From Anaeromyxobacter dehalogenans 2CP-C (lineage in GTDB: Bacteria; Myxococcota; Myxococcia; Myxococcales; Anaeromyxobacteraceae): a stretch of DNA of 64,000 nt. This document shows, piece by piece, positions 8,565 through 16,485 of the stretch (positions are counted from its first letter, which is position 1; each line of letters begins with the position of its first letter). The notes beneath the pieces were generated by a model. It did no database searches. It was not told the origin of the DNA and worked only from the letters and a program-made list of their open reading frames with translations. The stretch covers positions 2,729,001-2,793,000 of the forward strand of contig NC_007760.1 of assembly GCF_000013385.1 (NCBI RefSeq), in the 5' to 3' direction. The position numbers and the translations under genes were made by a program.

Positions 8565-9671
8565 ATGCGCACCCGACTCCCGGTTCCCCTCCCCTCGCGC
8601 GCCCCCCGCGGCTACTCGGTGGTGGGCCTGCTCGTGTTCGTGGCGGCGGTCGCCGCGCTCGCCATCTTCCCGCAGTTCGTCAAGAAGCCCTACGTGCTGC
8701 ACATGGGCGTGCTGCTGTTCCTGGCGGTGATCCAGGGGCAGGCCTGGAACGTGGTGGGCGGCTACGCCGGGCAGTACTCGGTGGGCCACGCCGCGTACTT
8801 CGGCGTGGGCGCCTACGTCACCATGATGCTGCTCGAGGTGAACAAGATCGCGCCGTGGTGGGGCGTGTGGGCGGCCATGGCGGCCTCCGTGCTGCTGTCG
8901 CTCGTCATCGGCAGCATCACCTTCCGGCTGCGCGGCCCGTACTTCGTGCTCGCCTCGATCTCGGTCGCCGAGATCATCCGGCTCGCCACCCTGTACTTCA
9001 AGGACCTCACCCGCGGGGCCGAGGGCTTCCTGCTCGGCGAGATCCCGACGATGAACCTCCTCGGCAACGAGATCCTGTTCATCGGCAAGCGGCCCTTCTA
9101 CTTCGTGGGCCTGGGCCTAGCGGTCGTGGCGGTGGCGGTCAACTGGGTCGTCCAGCACTCGAAGCTCGGCTACTACTTCCAGGCCATCCGCGAGGACCAG
9201 GACGCCGCGCACTCGCTCGGCATCAACCTGTCCTTCTACAAGAACGTGGCGCTCTCCATCTCGGCCGCGCTCACCGCGCTGGCCGGCGGGTTCTACGCCA
9301 TGTTCGTGAAGTTCATCGACCCGAACACGGTGTTCGGGCTGGACGTGTCGGTGCAGATCGTCCTGCTCTGCATCATCGGCGGCATCGGGACCATCATCGG
9401 CCCCGTGATCGGCGCGGTGGTGCTGGTGCCGCTCTCCGAGATCCTGCGCAACCCGAAGGGCCTGGTGCAGGTCGGCGTGCTCCCGCCCGACTCCGGCTTC
9501 GTCACGTTCGTGGAGCGGTACCTCTCGAACGCCCACCTGCTCGTCTACGGCATCCTGGTGGTGCTCGTGATCCTGTTCGCGCCCGAGGGCGTGCTCGGCG
9601 TCATCCGGCGCGCCGCGACGCGCTGGGGGCGCCGGCCGCAGGACGTCCCGCCCGCCGCGGCCAAGGCCTAG
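8565..9671 (+). CDS. livM: Branched-chain amino-acid ABC transporter permease LivM
   Basis: A 368-residue second permease subunit with about ten hydrophobic segments. Family motifs include GQAWNVVGGYAGQYSVGHAA (about 52-71) and the coupling loop AIREDQDAAHSLGINLSFYK. The basic N-terminal 20 residues are cytoplasmic, and the tail after IRRAATRWGRR is short and polar. It starts 4 bases after the livH stop and ends 11 bases before livG. With LivH it forms the membrane part of the importer. Confidence 0.95.
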   Translation: MRTRLPVPLPSRAPRGYSVVGLLVFVAAVAALAIFPQFVKKPYVLHMGVLLFLAVIQGQAWNVVGGYAGQYSVGHAAYFGVGAYVTMMLLEVNKIAPWWGVWAAMAASVLLSLVIGSITFRLRGPYFVLASISVAEIIRLATLYFKDLTRGAEGFLLGEIPTMNLLGNEILFIGKRPFYFVGLGLAVVAVAVNWVVQHSKLGYYFQAIREDQDAAHSLGINLSFYKNVALSISAALTALAGGFYAMFVKFIDPNTVFGLDVSVQIVLLCIIGGIGTIIGPVIGAVVLVPLSEILRNPKGLVQVGVLPPDSGFVTFVERYLSNAHLLVYGILVVLVILFAPEGVLGVIRRAATRWGRRPQDVPPAAAKA

Positions 9672-9682
9672 GAGAGAGCGCC

Positions 9683-10402
9683 ATGGCGATCCTCGACATC
9701 AAGCACGTCTCCAAGTTCTTCGGCGGCCTCGCGGCCAACTCCGACGTCTCCTTCTCGATGGAGAAGGGGATGATCATGGGCCTCATCGGCCCGAACGGCG
9801 CCGGCAAGACCACGCTGTTCAACTGCATCACCGGCTTCTACCCGCCGTCCAAGGGCGAGGTGCTGTTCAAGGGCGTCCGGATGAACGGCCTGCAGCCGAA
9901 CCAGGTGTGCCACCTGGGCATGGTGCGCACCTGGCAGAAGGTGCGGCCGCTCGCGAAGATGACGGTGCTCGACAACGTGATGGTGGGGGCGCTGGCGCGC
10001 ACCACCAGCCTGAAGGTCGCGCGGCAGGTGGCGCTGGAGCAGCTGCACGTGGTCAAGCTCGAGCACAAGGAGGAGTTCCTGGCCGGCGGCCTCCCCATCG
10101 GCGAGCGCAAGAAGCTCGAGGTGGCCCGCGTGCTCGCCACCAAGCCCGAGCTGCTGCTGCTCGACGAGGTGATGGGCGGCCTCAACCCGGCCGAGTCCGA
10201 GGAGATCATCCAGCTCATCCTCGAGCTCCGGAAGGGCGGCCTCACGCAGATGGTCATCGAGCACGACATGAAGGCCATCATGCGCATCTCGGATCGCATC
10301 GTGGTCCTCAACTCCGGCGAGAAGCTGGCCGAGGGCGCGCCGCAGGAGATCGTCAACAACAAGGACGTGGTCTCCGCCTACCTGGGCGAGGAGGTGGAGT
10401 GA
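9683..10402 (+). CDS. livG: Branched-chain amino-acid ABC transporter ATPase LivG
   Basis: A 239-residue ABC ATPase. Walker A is GPNGAGKT (36-43) and Walker B is ELLLLDEVMGGLNP. The signature segment reads LPIGERKKLEVARVL rather than LSxGQ, a substitution in the ATP-sandwich loop that differs from the regular SGGEQ of its partner LivF. ATG 9683 follows GGAGAG. The stop TGA overlaps the livF ATG by one base (TGATG), so the two ATPases are translationally coupled and probably form a heterodimer beneath LivHM. Confidence 0.93.
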   Translation: MAILDIKHVSKFFGGLAANSDVSFSMEKGMIMGLIGPNGAGKTTLFNCITGFYPPSKGEVLFKGVRMNGLQPNQVCHLGMVRTWQKVRPLAKMTVLDNVMVGALARTTSLKVARQVALEQLHVVKLEHKEEFLAGGLPIGERKKLEVARVLATKPELLLLDEVMGGLNPAESEEIIQLILELRKGGLTQMVIEHDMKAIMRISDRIVVLNSGEKLAEGAPQEIVNNKDVVSAYLGEEVE

Positions 10403-11106
10403 TGCTGAAGCTCGAGAAGCTGTCCTTCGCCTATGGCGACCTGAAGGTCCTCTGGGACGTGGACCTGGAGGTGAAGCAGGGCGAGATCGTCACCGTGGTC
10501 GGCGCGAACGGCGCCGGGAAGTCCACCATCCTCAAGAACGTCTCGCGCCTGGTGAAGCCGGGCCACGGGCACATCACGTTCCTGGGCCAGGACCTGCGCA
10601 AGCTCGCCTCGCACGAGGTGGTGGAGCTGGGTGTCGTGCAGGTGCCGGAGGGCCGCCGCATCTTCCCGGAGATGACGGTGCTCGAGAACCTGCGCATGGG
10701 CTCGTTCGTGAAGGCGACGCGCAAGGACCGCGATCGCAACATCGAGCGCGCGTTCACGCTGTTCCCGCGCCTCAAGGAGCGGCAGAAGCAGCTCGGCGGC
10801 ACCATGTCCGGCGGCGAGCAGCAGATGCTCGCCATCGCGCGCGGCCTGATGGCCAACCCGAAGCTGCTGCTGCTGGACGAGCCCTCGCTGGGCCTGTCTC
10901 CGCTGCTGGTGAAGAGCATCTTCGAGATCATCAAGGAGATCAACCGCCAGGGGACCACCATCCTGCTGGTGGAGCAGAACGTCTACCAGTCGCTCCGCAT
11001 CTCCACGCGCGCGTACGTGCTGGAGACGGGACGGGTGGTACTCTCCGGAACGGGCGCGGAGCTGCTCGACAACGCCCACGTCAAGAAGGCCTTCCTGGGG
11101 ATGTGA
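10402..11106 (+). CDS. livF: Branched-chain amino-acid ABC transporter ATPase LivF
   Basis: A 234-residue ABC ATPase of the LivF type. Walker A is GANGAGKS (from residue 34), the signature is MSGGEQQMLAIARGL, Walker B is KLLLLDEPSLGLSP, and the H-loop lies in ILLVEQNVYQ, which has Gln-Asn in place of the usual His-Asp as in many LivF proteins. It supplies the second nucleotide-binding domain of the importer. It overlaps livG by one base, and the next gene starts 2 bases after its stop. Confidence 0.95.
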   Translation: MLKLEKLSFAYGDLKVLWDVDLEVKQGEIVTVVGANGAGKSTILKNVSRLVKPGHGHITFLGQDLRKLASHEVVELGVVQVPEGRRIFPEMTVLENLRMGSFVKATRKDRDRNIERAFTLFPRLKERQKQLGGTMSGGEQQMLAIARGLMANPKLLLLDEPSLGLSPLLVKSIFEIIKEINRQGTTILLVEQNVYQSLRISTRAYVLETGRVVLSGTGAELLDNAHVKKAFLGM

Positions 11107-11108
11107 TC

Positions 11109-11558
11109 ATGGCGGACGCGAAGCTCACGGTCGGCGACTGGATGACGAAGAACCCGATCACCATTGAGGACGAGTCCTCGGTGATCGAGGCGATCCACCT
11201 GCTCAAGGAGAAGAACATCCGGCGGCTGCCGGTGATGCGGCAGGGGCGCCTGGTCGGGCTGGTGACGGAGAAGATGCTGTTCGGCTACATGCCGGCGAAG
11301 GCGACCACCCTCGACCAGTGGGAGCTGCACTACCTGCTCTCCAAGACCCCGGTCCGCGCCGCGATGAACCCGGCGCCGCACACGGTCCACCCGGACACGC
11401 CGCTGGCCGAGGCCGCGCGCCTGCTGCACGACCGCAAGCTGAACGGCGTCATCGTGGTGAGCGCGCAGGGCGATCTGGAGGGGCTGCTCACCACCACGAA
11501 CGCGCTCGAGGCGCTCATCCACTTCTCGGGCGCCGCCTCCGCGAGCGCGAAGCCGTAG
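11109..11558 (+). CDS. Tandem CBS-domain protein
   Basis: A 149-residue protein made of two CBS domains: residues about 5-60 (TVGDWMTKNPITIEDESSVI, then IRRLPVMRQGRLVGLVTEK) and about 78-140 (VRAAMNPAPHTVHPDTPLAE, then NGVIVVSAQGDLEGLLTTT). CBS pairs bind adenine nucleotides and act as energy or metabolite sensors; the arrangement resembles AcuB. ATG 11109 is preferred because GGGGA sits 7 bases upstream; a GTG at 11103 would overlap the livF stop but has no room for a ribosome site. Tight linkage to livF suggests a role with the transporter, which is inference. Confidence 0.85.
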   Translation: MADAKLTVGDWMTKNPITIEDESSVIEAIHLLKEKNIRRLPVMRQGRLVGLVTEKMLFGYMPAKATTLDQWELHYLLSKTPVRAAMNPAPHTVHPDTPLAEAARLLHDRKLNGVIVVSAQGDLEGLLTTTNALEALIHFSGAASASAKP

Positions 11559-11618
11559 TCCGAGGCCGAGGCCCGCCCGCCCCCGTCCCGCGGGGCGGGG
11601 GCCCGGCCCCGGCCGCCT

Positions 11619-12362
11619 CTACCAGAAGAACTTCGCCGCCGCGAACAGCCCGATCGCGATGGCGAACGCCTTCATCCCCGCCGGCGGGAGGCGCTGCGCC
11701 AGGTGCGCGCCCGCCCAGCCGCCCACCAGCGACGCGACCGCCATCAGCGCGGCGAGCGGCGGGTCCACCTTCCCCCACGCCAGGAACAGCACGCACGCCA
11801 CGCCGTTCGTGAGCAGCGCGAACAGCACCTTGAGCGCGTTCGCGTGCTGCAGGCTGGACGGCAGCAGGATGCCCATCGCCGCCAGCATCAGGATGCCGAT
11901 CCCGGCGCCGAAGTAGCCGCCGTACACCGAGATGAGGAACTGGATGATCCAGAGCGCCACCGGGTGGTTGCCGGCGACCTGGTGCCCCACCGCGCGGCGG
12001 ATGGGCCCCTGGAGCGCGAGCAGCGCGCAGGCGAACAGGATCAGCCACGGCACCACCGCCGCGAACGCCTTCTCGGGCAGCGCCAGCAGCAGCACCGAGC
12101 CGAGCGCGCCGCCCAGCAGCGCCGGCAGCCCGAGCACGAGCGCGCGGTGCCGCTCCTCTTCGATGTGGCGCCGGTAGGCCCACACCGAGGAGATCTGGCC
12201 CGGCCAGAGCGCCACGGTGCTGGTGGCGTTCGCGGTCACCGGGGAGAGGCCGGCGAGCATCAGCGCGGGGAAGGTGAGCAGCGTGCCTCCGCCCGCGACG
12301 GCGTTCACCAGGCCGGCGGCGGCGGAGGCGGCGGTCACGAGGACGCCCTGGGCGATGGTCAC
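11619..12362 (-). CDS. TauE/SafE-family membrane exporter
   Basis: A 247-residue integral membrane protein of the sulfite exporter TauE/SafE family with about eight hydrophobic segments in two repeats. The first repeat has GLVNAVAGGGTLLTFPALML (about 18-37), the family glycine motif, and SPVTANATSTVALWPG follows. The second has YGGYFGAGIGILMLAAMGIL. Members move sulfite, sulfoacetate or other small organic anions across the inner membrane; the substrate here is unknown. The start is GTG 12362 with a TAATCA hexamer 6 bases upstream, suggesting a leaderless mRNA. Confidence 0.9.
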   Translation of the reverse strand: MTIAQGVLVTAASAAAGLVNAVAGGGTLLTFPALMLAGLSPVTANATSTVALWPGQISSVWAYRRHIEEERHRALVLGLPALLGGALGSVLLLALPEKAFAAVVPWLILFACALLALQGPIRRAVGHQVAGNHPVALWIIQFLISVYGGYFGAGIGILMLAAMGILLPSSLQHANALKVLFALLTNGVACVLFLAWGKVDPPLAALMAVASLVGGWAGAHLAQRLPPAGMKAFAIAIGLFAAAKFFW

Positions 12363-12368
12363 CGCATG

Positions 12369-12374
12369 TGATTA
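12369..12374 (-). promoter_or_regulatory. -10-like hexamer of a leaderless promoter (TauE gene)
   Basis: TAATCA on the minus strand, 6 bases before the GTG start at 12362. No -35 match is evident. Confidence 0.35.
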
Positions 12375-12458
12375 GCGGGCCGGGCGGGCGCCCGCACCCC
12401 GACCGGCGGGTTGCGCGCGGCGGCCGGCTGCGGCGAGATGGCGGTGGAGGTCTCCCGC

Positions 12459-12773
12459 ATGCCCACCACCGTCACCGCCGATCACGGCGAGATCCTGCAC
12501 CGGGCCGGTCGCGCCCACCTTTCCCCTGCCCTGCGCGACGGAGCGCCGGCCCTGGCCGGCCACGGCGACACGGCCGGGCGGTGCGGGTGGGAGCCGTTCT
12601 TCCGCGCCCTGGGCGCCCGCGGCCTGGCGGTCGCGTTCGAGGAGGACGGCGGCGCCCGCCTGGTGCCGCGCGGGGACGCGCCCACCCACGCGCCGGGGCC
12701 CGGCGAGGGCGGCGTGGAGGGCGCGCGCCGGTTCCTGCGCGCGCTCCGGGGCGAGTGGACGCCGCCGGCCTGA
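12459..12773 (+). CDS. Small hypothetical protein
   Basis: A 104-residue predicted soluble protein without a recognised family. A segment GWEPFFRALGARGLAVAFEE near the middle looks folded, while the C-terminal third is Gly/Pro/Arg-rich. ATG 12459 is chosen because GGAGG lies 8 bases upstream; an ATG at 12438 is also open. It is convergent with rnr, with a repeat cluster between them. Confidence 0.45.
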   Translation: MPTTVTADHGEILHRAGRAHLSPALRDGAPALAGHGDTAGRCGWEPFFRALGARGLAVAFEEDGGARLVPRGDAPTHAPGPGEGGVEGARRFLRALRGEWTPPA

Positions 12774-12789
12774 GGGCGGCCGGAGGCGG

Positions 12790-12938
12790 CTCGGGGTGAG
12801 CGCCTTCGACTCGGCTCCCCCTTCGACTCGGCTCCCCCTTCGACTCCGGCGAGCCTTCGGCTCGCCTACGCTCAGGGTGAGCGGGCGGGAAAACGCTCAG
12901 GGTGAGCGGGCGGGAAGCCGCTCAGGGTGAGCGGGCGG
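12790..12938. repeat. Dispersed repeat, locus 1: tandem units and a central hairpin at a convergent junction
   Basis: Between the stops of the small protein and rnr. Two and a half copies of an 18-base unit (CTTCGACTCGGCTCCCCC) at 12803-12848 run into a perfect 7-bp hairpin (12849-12855 with 12859-12865, loop TTC). Three copies of a 21-23-base unit beginning CGCTCAGGGTGAGCGGGCGG follow at 12869, 12894 and 12919, spaced 25 bases apart. Related loci are at 29312 and 44679. It could serve as a two-way terminator or be a non-coding mobile repeat. Confidence 0.8.
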
Positions 12939-12962
12939 ACCGCGCGACGCCGTGGCGGGCGC

Positions 12963-15539
12963 TCAGCGCCCGCGGCGCCGGCCCTTGCCGCCGCCGCCCG
13001 GCTTCCCACCCCGCGGCTTGCCGCCGCCCTGCCTGCCGCCCGCCGTCCGACGCCCGCCGGCCTCCTGCTTCCCGCCGCGCGGCTGCGCGCCCGGACGCCG
13101 TCCAACGGGCTCGCCCCGGCGCGCCGGCTTCCCGCCCGCGCGCCGCCGGAGCGCCTCGGCGAGATCGCCGCGCCCCCGGGCCGGACCGCGCGCGCCCTCC
13201 GCCTCGGGCCGCGCCACGGCCACCTCGGCCGGGCCGCGCTCGCCGGACCCGCCGCGCCGGCGCTTCCCGCGCGCGCCCTCCGCCGCGACCGCCATCGCCT
13301 CGGCGCCGGCCAGCACGAAGTCGATCCGCCGCCGCACCGGGCTCGCCGCCGCGACGAGGACCTTCACCTCGTCGCCCACCCGGATCGCCCGGCCGCCGGC
13401 CGCGTCCACCAGCGCGTGCTGCACGACGTCCAGCTCGAAGTCGCCGGGGAGGTCCTCCACCTTCACCAGGCCCTCGACCATCCAGCGCTTCAGCTCCACG
13501 AACGCGCCGAACTCGACCACCGCCGACACCACGCCGTCGAACGTCTCGCCGACCTTGTCCTGCATGAACAGCGCCGCGTAGAAGGACGCGATCTCGCGCT
13601 CCGCCTCCATGGCCGCGCGCTCGCGCTCGGACGCCAGCGCGGCCATCTCCTCCAGCGCCTCGGCCGGCGTGCCGCGCACCTGCCGCCCCTGGCGCCTCGC
13701 CCACTCCTCCTTGAGCAGCCGGTGGACCACGAGGTCCGGGTAGCGGCGGATGGGCGAGGTGAAGTGCAGGTAGTGCTCGGCGGCCAGGCCGTAGTGGCCG
13801 ATGTTGTCCGGGCTGTAGACCGCCTGCATCATGGCCCGGAGCAGGAGCTGGTTGAGCGCGCGCTGCTGCGCGTGCCCCTGCAGCTTCTCCAGCAGCGCGT
13901 TCAGCGCGCGCGGGTCGGCGGGCAGCTCCGGGACCTCGAAGCCGTGCGCCGCCGCCAGGTCGAGGAACGCCTGGAGCTTCTCCTCGTCGGGCAGCCCGTG
14001 CACCCGGTAGATGGTGGAGAGGTCGCGCGCGCCGAACCAGCGCGCCACCGCCTCGTTCGCGGCGAGCATGAACTCCTCGACGATGCGGTGCGCGCGGTTG
14101 CGCGGGCGGCGCTCGATGGCCGCGACCTGGCCGTCGTCGCCGAGCACGATCTTCGCCTCGGGCAGGTCGAAGTCGATGCTGCCGCGCCGCCGCCGCATGG
14201 CGGTGAGCTTGTCCTGCAGCTCCGCCATGAGCTCGAACGACTCGCGGAAGCGCTCGCGCCCCGGGACCCGCTCGCCGGCGAGCACGCGCGCCACCTCGGT
14301 GTAGGTGCAGCGCGCGGCGCTCCGCATCACCGCCTCGTACACCTCTGCGGTCTGCGTCTCGCCGCGCCCGTCCACCACCATGTCCGCGACCATGCAGAGG
14401 CGGTCCACCTCGGGGTTGAGCGAGCAGATCCCGTTGGAGAGCCGCTCCGGAAGCATGGGCAGCACCTGCATCGGGAAGTAGACGCTGGTGCCGCGCCGGA
14501 ACGCCTCCTGGTCGAGCACGGTGCCGGCGCGCACGTAGTGGGCCACGTCGGCGATGGCCACCACCAGCCGGTACATGGGCTTGCCCTTGCGCGAGGGCAG
14601 CCGCTCCACGTGCACCGCGTCGTCGAAGTCGCGCGCGTCCTCGCCGTCGATGGTGACGAGCGGCAGCGCGGTGAGGTCGCGCCGGCCGCGCCAGTCCTCG
14701 GAGCGGACGTGGTCCGGCGTCTCCACCGCCTCGGCCTGCACCGGCTCCGGGAACACGTCCGCGAACCCGCGCGCGTACGCGACCTTCAGCACCTCGACGC
14801 GCGGCTCGCCGGGGCGGCCGATCGCCTCCACCACCTCGCCGCGCAGCGCCGGGCTGTCCGGGTCGAGCGCGACCTTCACCACCTCGCCGTCGCGGGCGGC
14901 CGCGGTCTCGGCCACCGGCACGTAGCCCTCCAGCTCGGCGTCCGCCGGGACCACGAAGCTCTGCTTGCCGCGGGCGTGGTAGGTGCCGACCAGCAGCCGC
15001 CGCCGGCGCTCCACCACCTCCACGATCTTCCCCGCCGTGCGCCCGCCGCGCGCCGGGACGATCTCCAGGCGCACCAGGTCGCCGTCGAGCGCGCGCGCCG
15101 CCTCGTGCGGCGGCACGAACACGTCCTCGCCCTTGCGGTCGATGCGCGCCACGAACCCGAAGCCGTCGCGGTGCTTCTTGAGCGTGCCGAGCACGCCGCC
15201 GCTGCGCGCGGCCCGGCCCGCCGCGGCCGCCAGCCCCTGGCCGCGCGCGGACGGCGTGAGCCGCCCCGGCCCGGCGCCGTCGCCCGGGCGCCCCGGCCGC
15301 TTGCCGCCCCGCTCCGCCGCCGCCGGCTGCTTCGCCCCCGCCAGCGAGAAGCGGTTCCCGTCGCGGACCAGCACGCCCTCGCGCGCGAGGTCGCGCAGCA
15401 CGCGCTTCACCTCGGTGCGCTGGCCGGGGTGGATGTTCCCCCGCTGCATCACCTCGCCGACCGAGAGCGCCTTGCCGCCGGCCTTGCGAAGCTCGTCCAC
15501 CAGCGCCGCGCGGCGGCGCTCCTGCAGATCGCGCTGCAT
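12963..15539 (-). CDS. rnr: Ribonuclease R
   Basis: An 858-residue 3'-5' exoribonuclease of the RNB family, slightly longer than the 813 residues of the E. coli enzyme. An N-terminal winged-helix-like region (1-70) is followed by cold-shock-type domains (about 110-260). The RNB catalytic domain has the metal-binding Asp cluster in TIDGEDARDFDDAVH near 297-311, and HFTSPIRRYPDLVVHRLL lies near its end. An S1 domain (GETFDGVVSAVVEFGAFVEL) precedes a roughly 100-residue Arg/Gly/Lys-rich tail that could bind RNA or ribosomes. It starts just after the AIM24 gene stop, so the two are probably co-transcribed. Confidence 0.95.
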   Translation of the reverse strand: MQRDLQERRRAALVDELRKAGGKALSVGEVMQRGNIHPGQRTEVKRVLRDLAREGVLVRDGNRFSLAGAKQPAAAERGGKRPGRPGDGAGPGRLTPSARGQGLAAAAGRAARSGGVLGTLKKHRDGFGFVARIDRKGEDVFVPPHEAARALDGDLVRLEIVPARGGRTAGKIVEVVERRRRLLVGTYHARGKQSFVVPADAELEGYVPVAETAAARDGEVVKVALDPDSPALRGEVVEAIGRPGEPRVEVLKVAYARGFADVFPEPVQAEAVETPDHVRSEDWRGRRDLTALPLVTIDGEDARDFDDAVHVERLPSRKGKPMYRLVVAIADVAHYVRAGTVLDQEAFRRGTSVYFPMQVLPMLPERLSNGICSLNPEVDRLCMVADMVVDGRGETQTAEVYEAVMRSAARCTYTEVARVLAGERVPGRERFRESFELMAELQDKLTAMRRRRGSIDFDLPEAKIVLGDDGQVAAIERRPRNRAHRIVEEFMLAANEAVARWFGARDLSTIYRVHGLPDEEKLQAFLDLAAAHGFEVPELPADPRALNALLEKLQGHAQQRALNQLLLRAMMQAVYSPDNIGHYGLAAEHYLHFTSPIRRYPDLVVHRLLKEEWARRQGRQVRGTPAEALEEMAALASERERAAMEAEREIASFYAALFMQDKVGETFDGVVSAVVEFGAFVELKRWMVEGLVKVEDLPGDFELDVVQHALVDAAGGRAIRVGDEVKVLVAAASPVRRRIDFVLAGAEAMAVAAEGARGKRRRGGSGERGPAEVAVARPEAEGARGPARGRGDLAEALRRRAGGKPARRGEPVGRRPGAQPRGGKQEAGGRRTAGGRQGGGKPRGGKPGGGGKGRRRGR

Positions 15540-15540
15540 C

Positions 15541-16374
15541 CTAGTCTCCGAACAGGCGGCCGAGATCCGTGCCGCCGTGCTGCTGCGTGGGGAACAGCGG
15601 GAACAGCGCGCCCGCGAGGGCCTGGAGGTTGCGCGTCTGCAGCCACACCTCGCCCGGCCCGGCGAACTCCGCCACCAGCGCCTCGCCGGACACGATCGAG
15701 CGGAGCCATCCGCGGCGGCTGGCCTTGCGCACCTGGTACGGCATGGCCGCGTCGAACGCGACCACGTGGCCGGTGTCCACCACGTACCGCCCGCCCGCCG
15801 GGATGGGCCGGCGCACGATGGCGCCGTAGGACGAGAGCAGCGCGGTGCCGCGGCCGGAGAGGCGGATGAAGAACAGCCCCTCGCCGGCGAACAGGCCGCG
15901 GAAGCCGGCGAACTCGGTGTCGATGCGGGTCTCCGGGTCCGAGGCGAGCCAGGAGGAGGACTGCACCAGCAGCGTGCGCCCCTCCAGCTCCAGCCCGATC
16001 ACGTCGCCCGGGACCGGCGGCGCGAGCAGCACCTCGGCCGGCCCGCCCATGGCGGTGAACGTCGAGACGAAGACCGACTCGCGGGTGACCATCCGGCGGA
16101 GCGCGCCCATCACCCCGCCCTGCATCCGCGACTGCAGGTCCACGTTGCCGCTCATCGAGACCATCGCGCCCGCCTCGGCCAGGATCGACTGGCCGGCGGC
16201 GAGCTCGACGCGGGCGCACGCGAACGCGTTGCCGCCCACGAGCTGGTAGCGGAGCGTGCTCGCGGCGGAGGTGGTGGCGAGCACGTCCCCGGCCGCGCCG
16301 GCGCGCAGCACCGCGCCGCACGCGCGGCAGGCCGCGTCGGGCCCGGTCTCGTCTCCACAGCTGGGACAGCGCAT
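15541..16374 (-). CDS. AIM24-family protein with N-terminal zinc ribbon
   Basis: A 277-residue protein. The first 20 residues form a zinc ribbon (Cys3, Cys6, Cys16, Cys19). The rest is the AIM24/TIGR00266-type beta-rich domain, with GNAFACARVELAAGQSILAE, a repeated Met-Ser-Gly-Asn-Val core and GEGLFFIRLSGRGTALLSSY. Bacterial members have no firm biochemical role. A TAGACT hexamer lies 6 bases before ATG 16374, so the mRNA may be leaderless. The stop is 1 base from the rnr start, indicating an operon. Confidence 0.85.
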   Translation of the reverse strand: MRCPSCGDETGPDAACRACGAVLRAGAAGDVLATTSAASTLRYQLVGGNAFACARVELAAGQSILAEAGAMVSMSGNVDLQSRMQGGVMGALRRMVTRESVFVSTFTAMGGPAEVLLAPPVPGDVIGLELEGRTLLVQSSSWLASDPETRIDTEFAGFRGLFAGEGLFFIRLSGRGTALLSSYGAIVRRPIPAGGRYVVDTGHVVAFDAAMPYQVRKASRRGWLRSIVSGEALVAEFAGPGEVWLQTRNLQALAGALFPLFPTQQHGGTDLGRLFGD

Positions 16375-16380
16375 GGCGCG

Positions 16381-16386
16381 AGTCTA
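16381..16386 (-). promoter_or_regulatory. -10-like hexamer of a leaderless promoter (AIM24-rnr)
   Basis: TAGACT on the minus strand, 6 bases before ATG 16374. It is identical to the hexamer in front of the gene at 27093. Confidence 0.45.
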
Positions 16387-16473
16387 CACGCGATGCGCCG
16401 CGGCCAGGGACGGAAGGCGGGGGAACGCGCCCACCGCCCCGCCCGCCCGCGCGGGCGCCTCGCCGGCCGGGTG

Positions 16474-16479
16474 TATAAA
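16474..16479 (+). promoter_or_regulatory. -10-like hexamer of a leaderless promoter (moeA)
   Basis: TATAAA, 6 bases before GTG 16486, an unusual AT-rich patch in this G+C-rich region. It faces the divergent AIM24 promoter. Confidence 0.45.
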
Positions 16480-16485
16480 CGGTCC

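Noticed and set aside
11103-11108. GTG start for the CBS protein overlapping the livF stop
   Set aside because: GGGGA would be only 1 base from this GTG but is 7 bases from the ATG at 11109, which is a better start.
11579-11602. GC-rich inverted repeat between the CBS and TauE genes as a terminator
   Set aside because: The stem is short with a bulge and no T run follows on either strand.
12869-12938. Three regularly spaced repeats resembling a minimal CRISPR
   Set aside because: There are only three units, spacers are 2-4 bases and no cas genes are present; the unit recurs singly at other junctions.
12927-15869. A long plus-strand frame opposite rnr
   Set aside because: Its composition is that of an antisense GC-rich shadow. 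RNase R on the other strand is complete.
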